Below, piece after piece: positions 1 to 7,763 of a stretch of DNA of 64,000 nt. A program made the translations under genes and the position numbers. Origin of the DNA: Candidatus Poribacteria bacterium (GTDB lineage Bacteria > Poribacteria > WGA-4E > WGA-3G); NCBI GenBank assembly GCA_958295815.1, contig OY282374.1:2004856-2068855 (forward strand), given 5' to 3'. The notes under the pieces are model-generated. The model had not been told where the DNA came from, did not search any database, and saw only the letters and a list, made by a program, of their open reading frames with translations. Every line of letters begins with the position of its first letter. Position 1 is the first letter of the stretch.

Positions 1-1638
1 CCATAGCAGGTCGAAGGCAACACCGAGTCGAATCGCTCTCTCAATTTCGGTGAAAAAGTTATGCATCACAGTGCGGTATTTGATGCCTTCCTTATTACGT
101 CTTTCTAAATTGAGTTCACCTACACCCCATAAATTGCCTCTACCCATTTCAACATGTCCGAGATTGTACCCGGGAGGCAAAAGAATTACCATTTCTGCTG
201 CACCACGCAGTTTGTCGAGATTTCTATGCGGATGGCTTTCGGCGTGAGCACTTAGATTTCGTGAGAGCGCGAGGACTTCGCTGTATGGAACACAAGCGAG
301 TTGATAATTATCCCAGTAGTGGAAATGCTTTGCTCCTAAGTCGTACGCGTGTGTCTGTAGCCAGAACGCATCGGCGCGGTGTACCTGTCCGTAGATACTC
401 ATGCCCCAACCTTTATTGGTCTGTCTGGCAGCACCTCGCAGGAATCCGTAGAGTATACTCGCCAGATTTTTCGGATCGTCTATTGGGATTTGGCAGTCAT
501 AGGTCATATTCATTTCCGGGAGTGTTCGCATTGTTCCGATTCTGCCGGGAGGTTCAAAGACAATCGCGGCGGGAGATGCCGTATTCCCTTCTGAGAGTTG
601 ATAGACAGCAGAACTGATTATGGTTTCCCATGTATATAGATTCTCCTGAAGAAACTGCATATTTCCCAAGTCTACATCTGGATCTGATTCCAGTCCGTTA
701 CATAACCGAGTGGGTGCTCCGTCGTATTTAGCGGTATGGAAGTAATCTTGAAATGCCTCAAATGCGATCTGCGGTGTCAATGCCTTCCGAAATGCGGCAT
801 CTTCTGCCAGTTTCGGTCTTAGGACATGGTCGCGTGTACAAACGGCGGGTTCATCCATGAAAAGAGTGGGACCGAGGTAGTTACTTCGGTATAAGCACTC
901 AGGATAGCCAAGTGTAGCGGCGTCAATTCCCCAATAAAAAACGTTCCGACGCTCGACCCACTTGACTTGCTCCGTATCAACACGAACACAGTTGATGCCT
1001 GCTGCAATCATTTCGTCGTAATCAGTTTCTGTCAGTGGAATGATCTCATAATCAGACATATCGTAGCGACGGGTCTCGTCTTTCTGCCTGTTATTGCTCG
1101 GTGGTCCAATAAGAACATCGGGACGCAGAGAAAGGCGTTGCGTCTCTGATGGTTCCGCAATTTCGTCTGAATCGGATATATCCACCAGCCGATAGGTATG
1201 CCCAAGGTATTTAGCGGTTTGCGGGAACTGATTATTCTGCGGGGCTTTATCTGTATGTTTCGGGAAGAGATGTTGCCATGCTCCAAGACCGGGAAGGACA
1301 GGTTTTCCAGTAAATCTATCGTGGAATTCTAACGGCGGGTCATCTCCTATCTGCAGGATGTAGCGAGAGATCGTCACACGGTCTTCCGCCAGATCTGCGG
1401 ACGGTGCGTTTTTACTGAGCAACCAGACTGCGAATTTTTCACCGGATACCTTCGTTGCCCGGAGACGCATCCACTGGGACGGCACACCAGCCATTTCATC
1501 GACTGAACCGATTGCCAGCGTTAGCGTCTTCACAACCGTTTTGGGCAATACGTCATCACTTTCATGTTGGTACGTCGCCACTTGTCCGGGTTTCCCGATG
1601 GGGTATACCTGGTCTTCCGTAGTTTCTGATGTCTGCAT
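1..1638 (-). CDS. Hypothetical protein, C-terminus cut by window edge (partial)
   Basis: The reading frame is open from an ATG at 1638 down to base 1, giving 546 codons with no stop, so the C-terminus lies outside the window. The start lies 9 bases after the stop of the PhyH gene, with only a weak GAGAG as ribosome site, so the two are probably co-transcribed. No signal peptide or membrane segment is visible. The middle and end (for example residues reading HYWDNYQLACVPYSE, and NKGWGMSIYGQVHRADAFW) have the look of a TIM-barrel glycosidase-like fold rich in aromatic residues. I do not recognise the family and give no function. The neighbours are a PhyH dioxygenase and a LamG protein. Confidence 0.75.
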   Translation of the reverse strand, partial: MQTSETTEDQVYPIGKPGQVATYQHESDDVLPKTVVKTLTLAIGSVDEMAGVPSQWMRLRATKVSGEKFAVWLLSKNAPSADLAEDRVTISRYILQIGDDPPLEFHDRFTGKPVLPGLGAWQHLFPKHTDKAPQNNQFPQTAKYLGHTYRLVDISDSDEIAEPSETQRLSLRPDVLIGPPSNNRQKDETRRYDMSDYEIIPLTETDYDEMIAAGINCVRVDTEQVKWVERRNVFYWGIDAATLGYPECLYRSNYLGPTLFMDEPAVCTRDHVLRPKLAEDAAFRKALTPQIAFEAFQDYFHTAKYDGAPTRLCNGLESDPDVDLGNMQFLQENLYTWETIISSAVYQLSEGNTASPAAIVFEPPGRIGTMRTLPEMNMTYDCQIPIDDPKNLASILYGFLRGAARQTNKGWGMSIYGQVHRADAFWLQTHAYDLGAKHFHYWDNYQLACVPYSEVLALSRNLSAHAESHPHRNLDKLRGAAEMVILLPPGYNLGHVEMGRGNLWGVGELNLERRNKEGIKYRTVMHNFFTEIERAIRLGVAFDLLW

Positions 1639-1647
1639 TGTTATCTC

Positions 1648-2433
1648 TCAATGTGTTTGTAATTTGCTTGTGATTCGCTCTACGACCCGTTTTCGCTGTT
1701 TCTGAATGGCAGGTTGTTCCAGTTCATATACCTCATCCGAAATCAGATGTTTATGGCTTTCAATAGGGAGGTTTTTGTGCGACCCGTTATCGATATATCG
1801 GTTAAAAATAGTGTATCGAGGATAAGTTTCCGTCCAGCGTCTGCCACCGTGATAGAGTGCTTCTGTAAAGATGACGCAATCGCCTGCACCGACAGGGACG
1901 TTAATAACCGTAGGCGGTCCATCGTAAATTGAGAGGTTTTCAGGCGGTTCAAAATTCCGCTTATGGCTTCCAGGCAGGCAAACAAATCCTGTTCCTGCTG
2001 GCACGTCAACCAAGGAGGTAGCGGCGTTGAGGAAACCTGCGCGAGGTCCTGATTCGTCAACACTGTAATCTTGACCAGCGGCATGAAAATGAATGTCATC
2101 GGAGGTTTTATAGTTCTTGGTCAGGGCACAATCAACGAGACAGGGGGCTTCTCGCGTTAGTGCGATGATCACTCGCATAATTTCCAAGTTGAGCACAAGC
2201 CGTTGGAACACCGGATCGCCGTATTGGATGTGATTGATCCAGTGGGCGATTGTTGGTGAAGTATCACCCGTCCGGGATGTGGAGGTCAGTGGTGGTGGCA
2301 GTTCATCCAGTGGCGTCTCGTGCCATCGGTTACCGAGTTCAATCATTCGTTCAACGTCTTCAGGTGGAACGACTTTGCGAAGGATAATGAATCCGTGGTG
2401 ATCAAAGAACCATTGTTCCTGAGGTGTCAGCAT
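1648..2433 (-). CDS. Phytanoyl-CoA dioxygenase (PhyH) family protein with altered metal motif
   Basis: A 261-residue protein of the Fe(II)/2-oxoglutarate oxygenase superfamily. Family marks are the LVDVPAGTGFVCLPGSHK stretch (residues 141-158), a distal histidine at H195 (ALYHGG) and R206 for 2-oxoglutarate. The usual proximal HxD is not seen. The corresponding segment reads IHFHAAG (residues 114-120), so the acidic ligand is replaced by alanine. Many bacterial PhyH-like proteins have similar HGG/HAG variants, so this may be a subfamily trait. The ATG at 2433 follows AAGGAA. It starts 17 bases after the LamG gene stop. The substrate is unknown. This is one of three PhyH paralogues in the window; the other two keep HxD. 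Confidence 0.8.
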   Translation of the reverse strand: MLTPQEQWFFDHHGFIILRKVVPPEDVERMIELGNRWHETPLDELPPPLTSTSRTGDTSPTIAHWINHIQYGDPVFQRLVLNLEIMRVIIALTREAPCLVDCALTKNYKTSDDIHFHAAGQDYSVDESGPRAGFLNAATSLVDVPAGTGFVCLPGSHKRNFEPPENLSIYDGPPTVINVPVGAGDCVIFTEALYHGGRRWTETYPRYTIFNRYIDNGSHKNLPIESHKHLISDEVYELEQPAIQKQRKRVVERITSKLQTH

Positions 2434-2450
2434 GTATATTCCTTAGGGTA

Positions 2451-3293
2451 TTATCGGACTGTCTTAAGAGCTCCCCACACGACGGGTAGTTTCTCGGCTG
2501 CTTGAACGGATAGCCCGATTTTCGATTCAAAATTACGGATCACTTCGTCATCGGTAAGCGGTCGATCATAAATGCGAACTTCGTCAATGATTCCGGGAAA
2601 GAAACGCTCGACTTTTCCGCGGTTATTTGCCGCGCCGATGTAGACCGGTTCTACAAACGGAATAAAGGTGTCAAGTTTTTTGACATCACCTTCAATGACT
2701 TCCTGTGGTTCGCCATCCATGTAGATACTAACCTCTGATTTGCCTGCATCTACAATTGCGAAAACGATGTGATGCCATTTGCCGTCCGACAACGGAAATT
2801 CGATCTCAACAGCGATTGCATTGCAGCCTGCCGCCGATTTCTGACGGACGTAGTAATGGACAATGTCTTCAGCGAGCGGAAATCCGGCTTTCGCACTCCG
2901 GTTGACATCAATTGCCCATGCCATATTACAGCCCTGATCAAGGACTTTGAAAAGCGTTGTCCAGTCTTTTTTGAAACTCGTTTTGACCCAGGCTTCAAAA
3001 GTAGATGAGGCAACCTGTCCCCCAAAATCGCCGAGATTCGTCAAGTTGACGTAATCGTCGCTCCCGTCAAATTCAAGAGCTTCTCCCACTTGTCCACCGA
3101 CAATTTTCGGGGCACCGACGATCTTGCCGTCGTTTTCGCCCCAGACATCTTTGACTGTGCCGCCAGCAATGTCTTTTCGATCGAATGTCCAATAACTGAC
3201 GAGTCCATCTGTGACGACGGGTTCTGTGTATCCGTTATGTGAAAGTGTTAGAATAATCAGGGTGAGCGTAAAGAGATAGAATAGCCTTTTCAT
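2451..3293 (-). CDS. Secreted LamG/concanavalin A-like domain protein
   Basis: A 280-residue protein starting with a clear Sec signal peptide (MKRLFYLFTLTLIILTLSHN, cut probably near YTEP). One LamG-like jelly-roll domain follows (residues about 28-250), with the usual opening DGLVSYWTFD, the GEALEFDGSDDYV strand and the closing IIDEVRIYDRPLTDDEV. The last 20 residues (EKLPVVWGALK) match the tail of the LamG protein at 40230-41003, so they may form a shared C-terminal module. The ATG at 3293 has a strong AAGGAGGA site and a good promoter upstream at 3383-3412. Such domains usually bind or cover carbohydrate; no ligand can be inferred. It is probably the first gene of an operon with PhyH and the truncated gene. 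Confidence 0.85.
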   Translation of the reverse strand: MKRLFYLFTLTLIILTLSHNGYTEPVVTDGLVSYWTFDRKDIAGGTVKDVWGENDGKIVGAPKIVGGQVGEALEFDGSDDYVNLTNLGDFGGQVASSTFEAWVKTSFKKDWTTLFKVLDQGCNMAWAIDVNRSAKAGFPLAEDIVHYYVRQKSAAGCNAIAVEIEFPLSDGKWHHIVFAIVDAGKSEVSIYMDGEPQEVIEGDVKKLDTFIPFVEPVYIGAANNRGKVERFFPGIIDEVRIYDRPLTDDEVIRNFESKIGLSVQAAEKLPVVWGALKTVR

Positions 3294-3382
3294 AGCCCTT
3301 ATCCTCCTTGCGGAAGTGAGCGTATTCCCGCATCTATAGGAAGTTTCTGGTGTGGTTTTGAGGCTTCAGCGTTAATAAAGCA

Positions 3383-3412
3383 ATTATAGCACTCTTGACA
3401 ATTTCTTGCCAA
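3383..3412 (-). promoter_or_regulatory. Sigma70-type promoter for the LamG operon
   Basis: On the minus strand TTGGCA (3412-3407) is followed after 18 bases by a perfect TATAAT (3388-3383). The expected start point is near 3376, about 80 bases upstream of the LamG ATG. Confidence 0.65.
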
Positions 3413-3438
3413 ATTTATTTTGAATGCCAGTTGACGCT

Positions 3439-3466
3439 TGCAAGTTATACCGAAAACTGATAAGAT
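3439..3466 (+). promoter_or_regulatory. Possible promoter for the TPP enzyme gene
   Basis: TTGCAA (3439-3444), a 16-base spacer and TAAGAT (3461-3466) lie 50 bases before the ATG at 3518. The match is only moderate. It is divergent from the LamG promoter, so the 224-base gap serves both genes. Confidence 0.35.
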
Positions 3467-3517
3467 AGATTTTATATCGTGTTGCAAACTACGCCGAAGT
3501 CGAGAGGAGAAAGAATT

Positions 3518-5191
3518 ATGCCGAAAATGACAGGTGCTAAATTTATTGCTGAAACCGTTCATGGATATGGGATCACGCATGTTTTTTTTATGCCATATAT
3601 CGGTCCCAGAACTTTAATGGAGATGGAAAGTCTCGGAATCAAACGCGTTCAGACACACGGTGAGAAGGCGGCGGCGTATATGGCTGATGCCTATGCGCGT
3701 GTGAATCGTGCGCCGAGTCTCTGTATGGCGCAGTCGGTTGGGGCAGTCAACCTCGCCGCAGGGTTACAGGATGCATATCTCGCCTGTTCACCTGTGGTTG
3801 CGATCACTGGCAAGGAAAACCAAATCAATCAACAACGGCATGCCTATCAAGAGGTAGACCACGTTAATCCGTTTTCTGCGGTTACCAAATATAGCGCGTA
3901 TGTTGCTACGCCTGAGCAGCTTCCCTTCTATTTGCGTCAAGCCTTCCGTTCTGCGACAACGGGAACACCTGGACCTGCACATCTTGATTTTGAGGGTATC
4001 GCGGGGTCGTCAGTTATTGATCGGGAGGGTGAACTTGAAGTAATTATTGAGGATGCATTCACCCAATTGCCGCCATTCCGACCGGAGGCGGAAGCAGAAA
4101 AAGTCGCAGAGGCTATCAAACTGCTTGCTGATGCCAAACGGCCTATTATTGTAGCAGGGGGTGGTGTAACGGCATCGGACGCACGGGCAGAACTCGTCGC
4201 ATTGGCAGAGAAACTTTCGATTCCAGTCGCTACTTCCCTGAATGCGAAGGCGATGTTTCCCAGTGATCATCCATTGGCGGTGGGAACTCCAGGTTCATAT
4301 TCGCGGGCGTGCGCTAACCAAGCCGTATGCGAAGCAGACTTGGTCTTCTTTATTGGGAGCCACACGGGTGGACAAGTGACTAATGGATACAAGATTCCGC
4401 CACAGGGCACACCGGTCATACAACTTGATATTGATCCAGAGGAACTCGGACGAAATTATCCGATCCAGTTAGGCATGCAGGGGGACGTCAGGAATACGCT
4501 TCGTCGGATGATTGCTGAGGCACAGGACGGAGCACCACGCACTGAATGGGTTGGTCGTGTTCAGGAGTTGGTGAAAAACTGGAAAGAGGATGTCAGCGAG
4601 AAAGTGAACTCGGAACAGTTGCCGATGCTACCGGAACGTCTCTGCCGAGAACTGACTGACTACCTACCGTCAGATGCAATCCTCGTATCCGACACAGGAC
4701 ATTCGGGCATCTGGACGGGGACGATGATCGACTTTAAGCATCCAGACCAGTCTTTCATACGTTGTTCAGGTTCGCTGGGATGGGGACTCCCTGCGGCGAT
4801 GGGAGCGAAGTGTGCCCAACCCGATAGACCGGTGATCTGTTTCACAGGAGATGGTGGTATTTGGTATCACATGACGGAGCTCGATACAGCAATGAAAAGC
4901 GGAATTAACGCCGTTATCGTGGTGAACAATAACCACTCATTGAACCAAGAGCAAGGTGGTGTCGAGTCGGTTTATGGTGGTCGGACTGCCGGTTCTGATG
5001 AGCTTTGGTTGTTCCCGGAGGCAGACTTCGCGAAGATGGCAGAGTCGATGGGATGTTTAGGGATTACAGTCAACAAACCGAGTGAACTCGCGAGTGCGCT
5101 CGATCAGGCACTTGATTCGGGTAGACCTGCGGTAGTGGATGTGAAAACGCATGTGGAAGGGATTGCACCGCGGACGTGGATGCCTTCCTAA
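3518..5191 (+). CDS. Thiamine diphosphate-dependent enzyme, acetolactate synthase-like
   Basis: A 557-residue protein with the three-domain layout of the acetolactate synthase/benzoylformate decarboxylase superfamily. The N-terminal pyrimidine-binding domain carries the catalytic glutamate (THGEKAAAYMADAYAR, E49). A central TPP_M domain (about 195-330) follows. The C-terminal pyrophosphate-binding motif runs from GDGG (444-447) to NNN about 22 residues later. The true start is taken as ATG 3518 because of the GAGAGGAGAAAG site just upstream; an in-frame GTG at 3479 has none. Length fits the family. No small ilvN-type regulatory subunit lies nearby, and the gene stands alone before a HIT gene. 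So a catabolic or unusual 2-oxoacid/acyloin role is as likely as branched-chain synthesis. Substrate not assignable. Confidence 0.85.
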   Translation: MPKMTGAKFIAETVHGYGITHVFFMPYIGPRTLMEMESLGIKRVQTHGEKAAAYMADAYARVNRAPSLCMAQSVGAVNLAAGLQDAYLACSPVVAITGKENQINQQRHAYQEVDHVNPFSAVTKYSAYVATPEQLPFYLRQAFRSATTGTPGPAHLDFEGIAGSSVIDREGELEVIIEDAFTQLPPFRPEAEAEKVAEAIKLLADAKRPIIVAGGGVTASDARAELVALAEKLSIPVATSLNAKAMFPSDHPLAVGTPGSYSRACANQAVCEADLVFFIGSHTGGQVTNGYKIPPQGTPVIQLDIDPEELGRNYPIQLGMQGDVRNTLRRMIAEAQDGAPRTEWVGRVQELVKNWKEDVSEKVNSEQLPMLPERLCRELTDYLPSDAILVSDTGHSGIWTGTMIDFKHPDQSFIRCSGSLGWGLPAAMGAKCAQPDRPVICFTGDGGIWYHMTELDTAMKSGINAVIVVNNNHSLNQEQGGVESVYGGRTAGSDELWLFPEADFAKMAESMGCLGITVNKPSELASALDQALDSGRPAVVDVKTHVEGIAPRTWMPS

Positions 5192-5206
5192 AATGGAATT
5201 GTGCGG

Positions 5207-5257
5207 TAGTGCGAGGTAGATGTTCAGTCTGTTGCAAGATTAGCATCCCTCGCACTA
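5207..5257. repeat. Inverted repeat between TPP enzyme and HIT genes
   Basis: A perfect 10-bp inverted repeat, TAGTGCGAGG (5207-5216) and CCTCGCACTA (5248-5257), separated by 31 bases. It starts 15 bases after the TPP gene stop. There is no clear T-run, so it could be a weak terminator, an mRNA-stabilising stem, or a palindromic repeat remnant. Confidence 0.55.
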
Positions 5258-5309
5258 TTCAATTATCGCGTAGCGGTGCCATGAAAGTGTTAGTTAGGAG
5301 GCGAATATT

Positions 5310-5690
5310 GTGAGTTGTCCCTTCTGCCCACCAAAAGTCAATGACAATGCGATTCCACTTGAGAACGAGTTATGTCTCTTCATCGATCTAAAGCACTCAG
5401 TCTTGCAAGGTTCTGGGATTATCGTGCCAAGAGCCCATCGAGAATCTACGTTCGATCTCACCCACGAAGAAATTACTGCCACATTTTTACTTCTGACGCA
5501 AGTCAAAGCATTGCTTGATGCTGAATACAATCCTCAAGGCTACAATTTAGGTTGGAATTGTGGTGCGGTCGCTGGGCAAACGGTATTTCACGCGCATTTG
5601 CATGTTATTCCACGTTATGCGTCTGAGCCTTATGCCGGTAAAGGAATTCGTCACTGGGTAAAGCAGGAATCCAATCGGCGTTGCATCTAA
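5310..5690 (+). CDS. HIT (histidine triad) family protein
   Basis: A 126-residue protein with the histidine triad FHAHLHVI (residues 93-100), the nucleotide phosphate-binding and catalytic motif of HIT hydrolases and transferases. CPFC at residues 3-6 is the zinc-binding start typical of Hint/bacterial HIT proteins. Start is GTG at 5310, set by TTAGGAGGCGA seven bases upstream. Likely a soluble nucleotide (NMP-conjugate) hydrolase. It is 118 bases downstream of the TPP enzyme with a hairpin between, and convergent with the PIN/ATPase cassette. Confidence 0.9.
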   Translation: MSCPFCPPKVNDNAIPLENELCLFIDLKHSVLQGSGIIVPRAHRESTFDLTHEEITATFLLLTQVKALLDAEYNPQGYNLGWNCGAVAGQTVFHAHLHVIPRYASEPYAGKGIRHWVKQESNRRCI

Positions 5691-5735
5691 CACGTCCTTA
5701 TTGTTGATATCGGGGATCTCATTGGGTATTTAAGG

Positions 5736-6167
5736 TTAAGGACATGTATCTTTGGTTAACATACGTCGCGCATGTGATTTTTTTGTATACACTTTGCCCC
5801 CAACTAACTCGCGATTCTTAAAATCTGTGAACAAATCTCTGTCACCCTCTCGGTAAGATACTAATACTTTTACTCTTGCTATCAGAGCTAATGCGATAAT
5901 ATGTTCGTCGTTTGATGTTATTTTGCCTTTGAGTTCATCTGCTTTTTCTTCAACGCCTTCAGACACTAATTTGAGTTGACCAGCCCGCATCATTTGGTCT
6001 CTCAAATGATTCATTCCACCTCTCTCCCACTCAACTTCAAATTTTTTAGTATTAGAGTAGACGATTTTGCCATTTTTACTATCCAACCATTTCCAGACAG
6101 GTTCCATGTCTTCATCAGTGGGGTTTTTGAATTTACCAAAAGTATTCGTATCCAAAATAATGCACAT
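5736..6167 (-). CDS. PIN-like domain protein paired with ATPase
   Basis: A 143-residue protein that starts MCIILDTNTFGKF, the first strand and first acidic residue (D6) of a PIN nuclease fold. A second acidic cluster occurs in SNDEHIIALALIARVKVLVSY and a third in EGDRDLFTDFKN. This spacing is typical of PIN RNases, but I see it as PIN-like rather than a proven VapC. It begins 3 bases after the stop of the upstream ATPase, so the two are translationally coupled. No small VapB-type antitoxin gene is present. The pair is AT-richer than its neighbours. Likely role: nuclease effector of a two-gene defence or toxin-like cassette (inference). Confidence 0.7.
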   Translation of the reverse strand: MCIILDTNTFGKFKNPTDEDMEPVWKWLDSKNGKIVYSNTKKFEVEWERGGMNHLRDQMMRAGQLKLVSEGVEEKADELKGKITSNDEHIIALALIARVKVLVSYREGDRDLFTDFKNRELVGGKVYTKKSHARRMLTKDTCP

Positions 6168-6170
6168 TAC

Positions 6171-7481
6171 TTAATCATCAAACCCCATGAGGCGTTTAGA
6201 CTCCTTCAGGAAGAAATCTCTGTAATGTGGCGGTATGCCTTCCATATTTCCCTCCTTATCGAAGCCAATATTATGTACTTTGACAACACTTCCCTTTGGT
6301 TCAAGATATATCAATGACACATCTTCAGGACGGATGTTCCTCTTTCTGATATCAATGCGGGCTCGGTCAATCATATAGTCACTGTGGGTTTCAACAATGA
6401 ATGATCTAGTGCCTTCGTTTGCCAACTTTACCATCAAAGAGGAAAGTTCAGCCTGAGCCCTTGGGTGCAAGTGGACTTCAGGTTGTTGTAATAAGAAAAA
6501 AGTAGTCTCATCAATATCGGGATTCAATATATGTACTAAAATTGGCAAGATTTGACTGATACCGTAACCAACATCAACGAGATTTGTATTAGGACCCCTG
6601 ACCTTAAATTGCAGTTGGAAAGGATCGCCCAAGGCCTGTTCAAAAGATCTTATTTGTATATTCTGAAATAAGCGAGAACTCTTACCAAATTCAACTAATC
6701 GAGTTTTCAATGCTTCCCATACGTCTTTTTGGGTTGCTTCTATACGCATTAACAGCATGGGAATATCGCTGCCTTCAGGATCATTAAATTCTCTTGTTGG
6801 ATCATAGGTTCGTTTAGGTTGTGAGCGGATTGGTGATGTGCTAAATACATATGGAATGTCCGATTCATTAGATGATTTGTGTCTGCTACTTACAAAATTT
6901 ATGTGGGTATCCAAATATTTTGCTAAAGCAGTTTTTCCCTCAGATTTCCCTTTTAAAATATTAATAGATGAATCTTGTAAAATATGGAGGATGGTGGAGT
7001 AGCCAACACTATCTAAAAAACTGGAATCGCAATCTATGTAATATTGATTCTGTTGTTTATCATAGGTATCTAGACGTAGAAGTTCTGGTGGATTATCTTT
7101 GATTTTGAAGGTAATTTCTCCATCAACGAATTTTGTTGTAGTTGAACTTACAGCGGGTTCAAATCCTCCTTTTTTTTCAACAAATTCGACTGTCCTCTCA
7201 ATCTCTTCATTCACATGTGTATAAGTAAACCCGATCTTAAAAGTCATATTATTGTTTTTGCTATCTCTGACGATATCTTTGAAGGTTCCTAATGAATAGG
7301 GAGATGCATTAAAATTTACTCCCGCTCGGCGAAAGTATTCTATTAACACGTGAAAACAGGCGAGTGCTGTTGTTTTGCCAGTACTGTTTTCCCCGACTAA
7401 AAATGTCAATGGTCGAATTTCAAAGGTCTGGGGTTTGCCAAAACAGCGGACGTTTTCTATTGTAAATTGGGAAATGTTCAT
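6171..7481 (-). CDS. AAA/ABC-type ATPase (AAA_15/DUF3696-like) with adjoining PIN gene
   Basis: A 436-residue ATPase of the SMC/OLD/RecF-like group. It opens with ISQFTIENVRCFG and the Walker A GENSTGKTT (about residues 31-39). The C-terminal half has a signature-like segment GYGISQILPILVHI and a Walker B-like strand TTFFLLQQPEVHLHPRAQ. The switch ETHSDYMIDRARIDI is followed by a short tail (EGIPPHYRDFF) as in DUF3696-type ATPases. No TOPRIM domain follows, unlike OLD nucleases; the nuclease partner is instead the PIN gene 3 bases downstream. Two hand-counted lines give 42% GC (6541-6600) and 32% (6961-7020), against 55% for 8101-8160, which suggests horizontal acquisition. Confidence 0.8.
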   Translation of the reverse strand: MNISQFTIENVRCFGKPQTFEIRPLTFLVGENSTGKTTALACFHVLIEYFRRAGVNFNASPYSLGTFKDIVRDSKNNNMTFKIGFTYTHVNEEIERTVEFVEKKGGFEPAVSSTTTKFVDGEITFKIKDNPPELLRLDTYDKQQNQYYIDCDSSFLDSVGYSTILHILQDSSINILKGKSEGKTALAKYLDTHINFVSSRHKSSNESDIPYVFSTSPIRSQPKRTYDPTREFNDPEGSDIPMLLMRIEATQKDVWEALKTRLVEFGKSSRLFQNIQIRSFEQALGDPFQLQFKVRGPNTNLVDVGYGISQILPILVHILNPDIDETTFFLLQQPEVHLHPRAQAELSSLMVKLANEGTRSFIVETHSDYMIDRARIDIRKRNIRPEDVSLIYLEPKGSVVKVHNIGFDKEGNMEGIPPHYRDFFLKESKRLMGFDD

Positions 7482-7763
7482 GTTGTTATCTCCACAGCGT
7501 CATCGTTTGGTTCTAATATGTGTTGAATTACAGATTTTTCAGTGAACTCGCTGCATCCATTATGATAACATATTCCATTAGGGTCTGTCAAAAGTAATCA
7601 CAGAAGGCTTAGGAGCATTTAGATTTATATTTTGCTTCATAAATGTAAGGGCTTTTAACGAAATATTTCGGGCTTACAAAGCCCTCCCACAAATTTTCTA
7701 ATAAAAACCGATAGCATCTGTAAATGAAAAGCGAAATAAAACCGAAGTGGTTCTTCGTCTGTC

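Noticed and set aside
3299-3580. Minus-strand reading frame of 93 codons across the LamG/TPP intergenic region
   Set aside because: It covers both divergent promoters and the start of the TPP gene; no ribosome site or recognisable motif.
3518-5191. Calling the TPP enzyme ilvB
   Set aside because: No regulatory subunit or branched-chain gene is nearby, and substrate residues cannot be told by eye.
5694-5743. GTCCTTA/TAAGGAC inverted repeat between convergent HIT and PIN genes
   Set aside because: Seven pairs with a 36-base loop and no U-tract; too weak to call a terminator.
7670-7684. GGGCTT/AAGCCC short hairpin upstream of the ATPase operon
   Set aside because: Only 6 bp in a 282-base gap with no T-run; could be chance.
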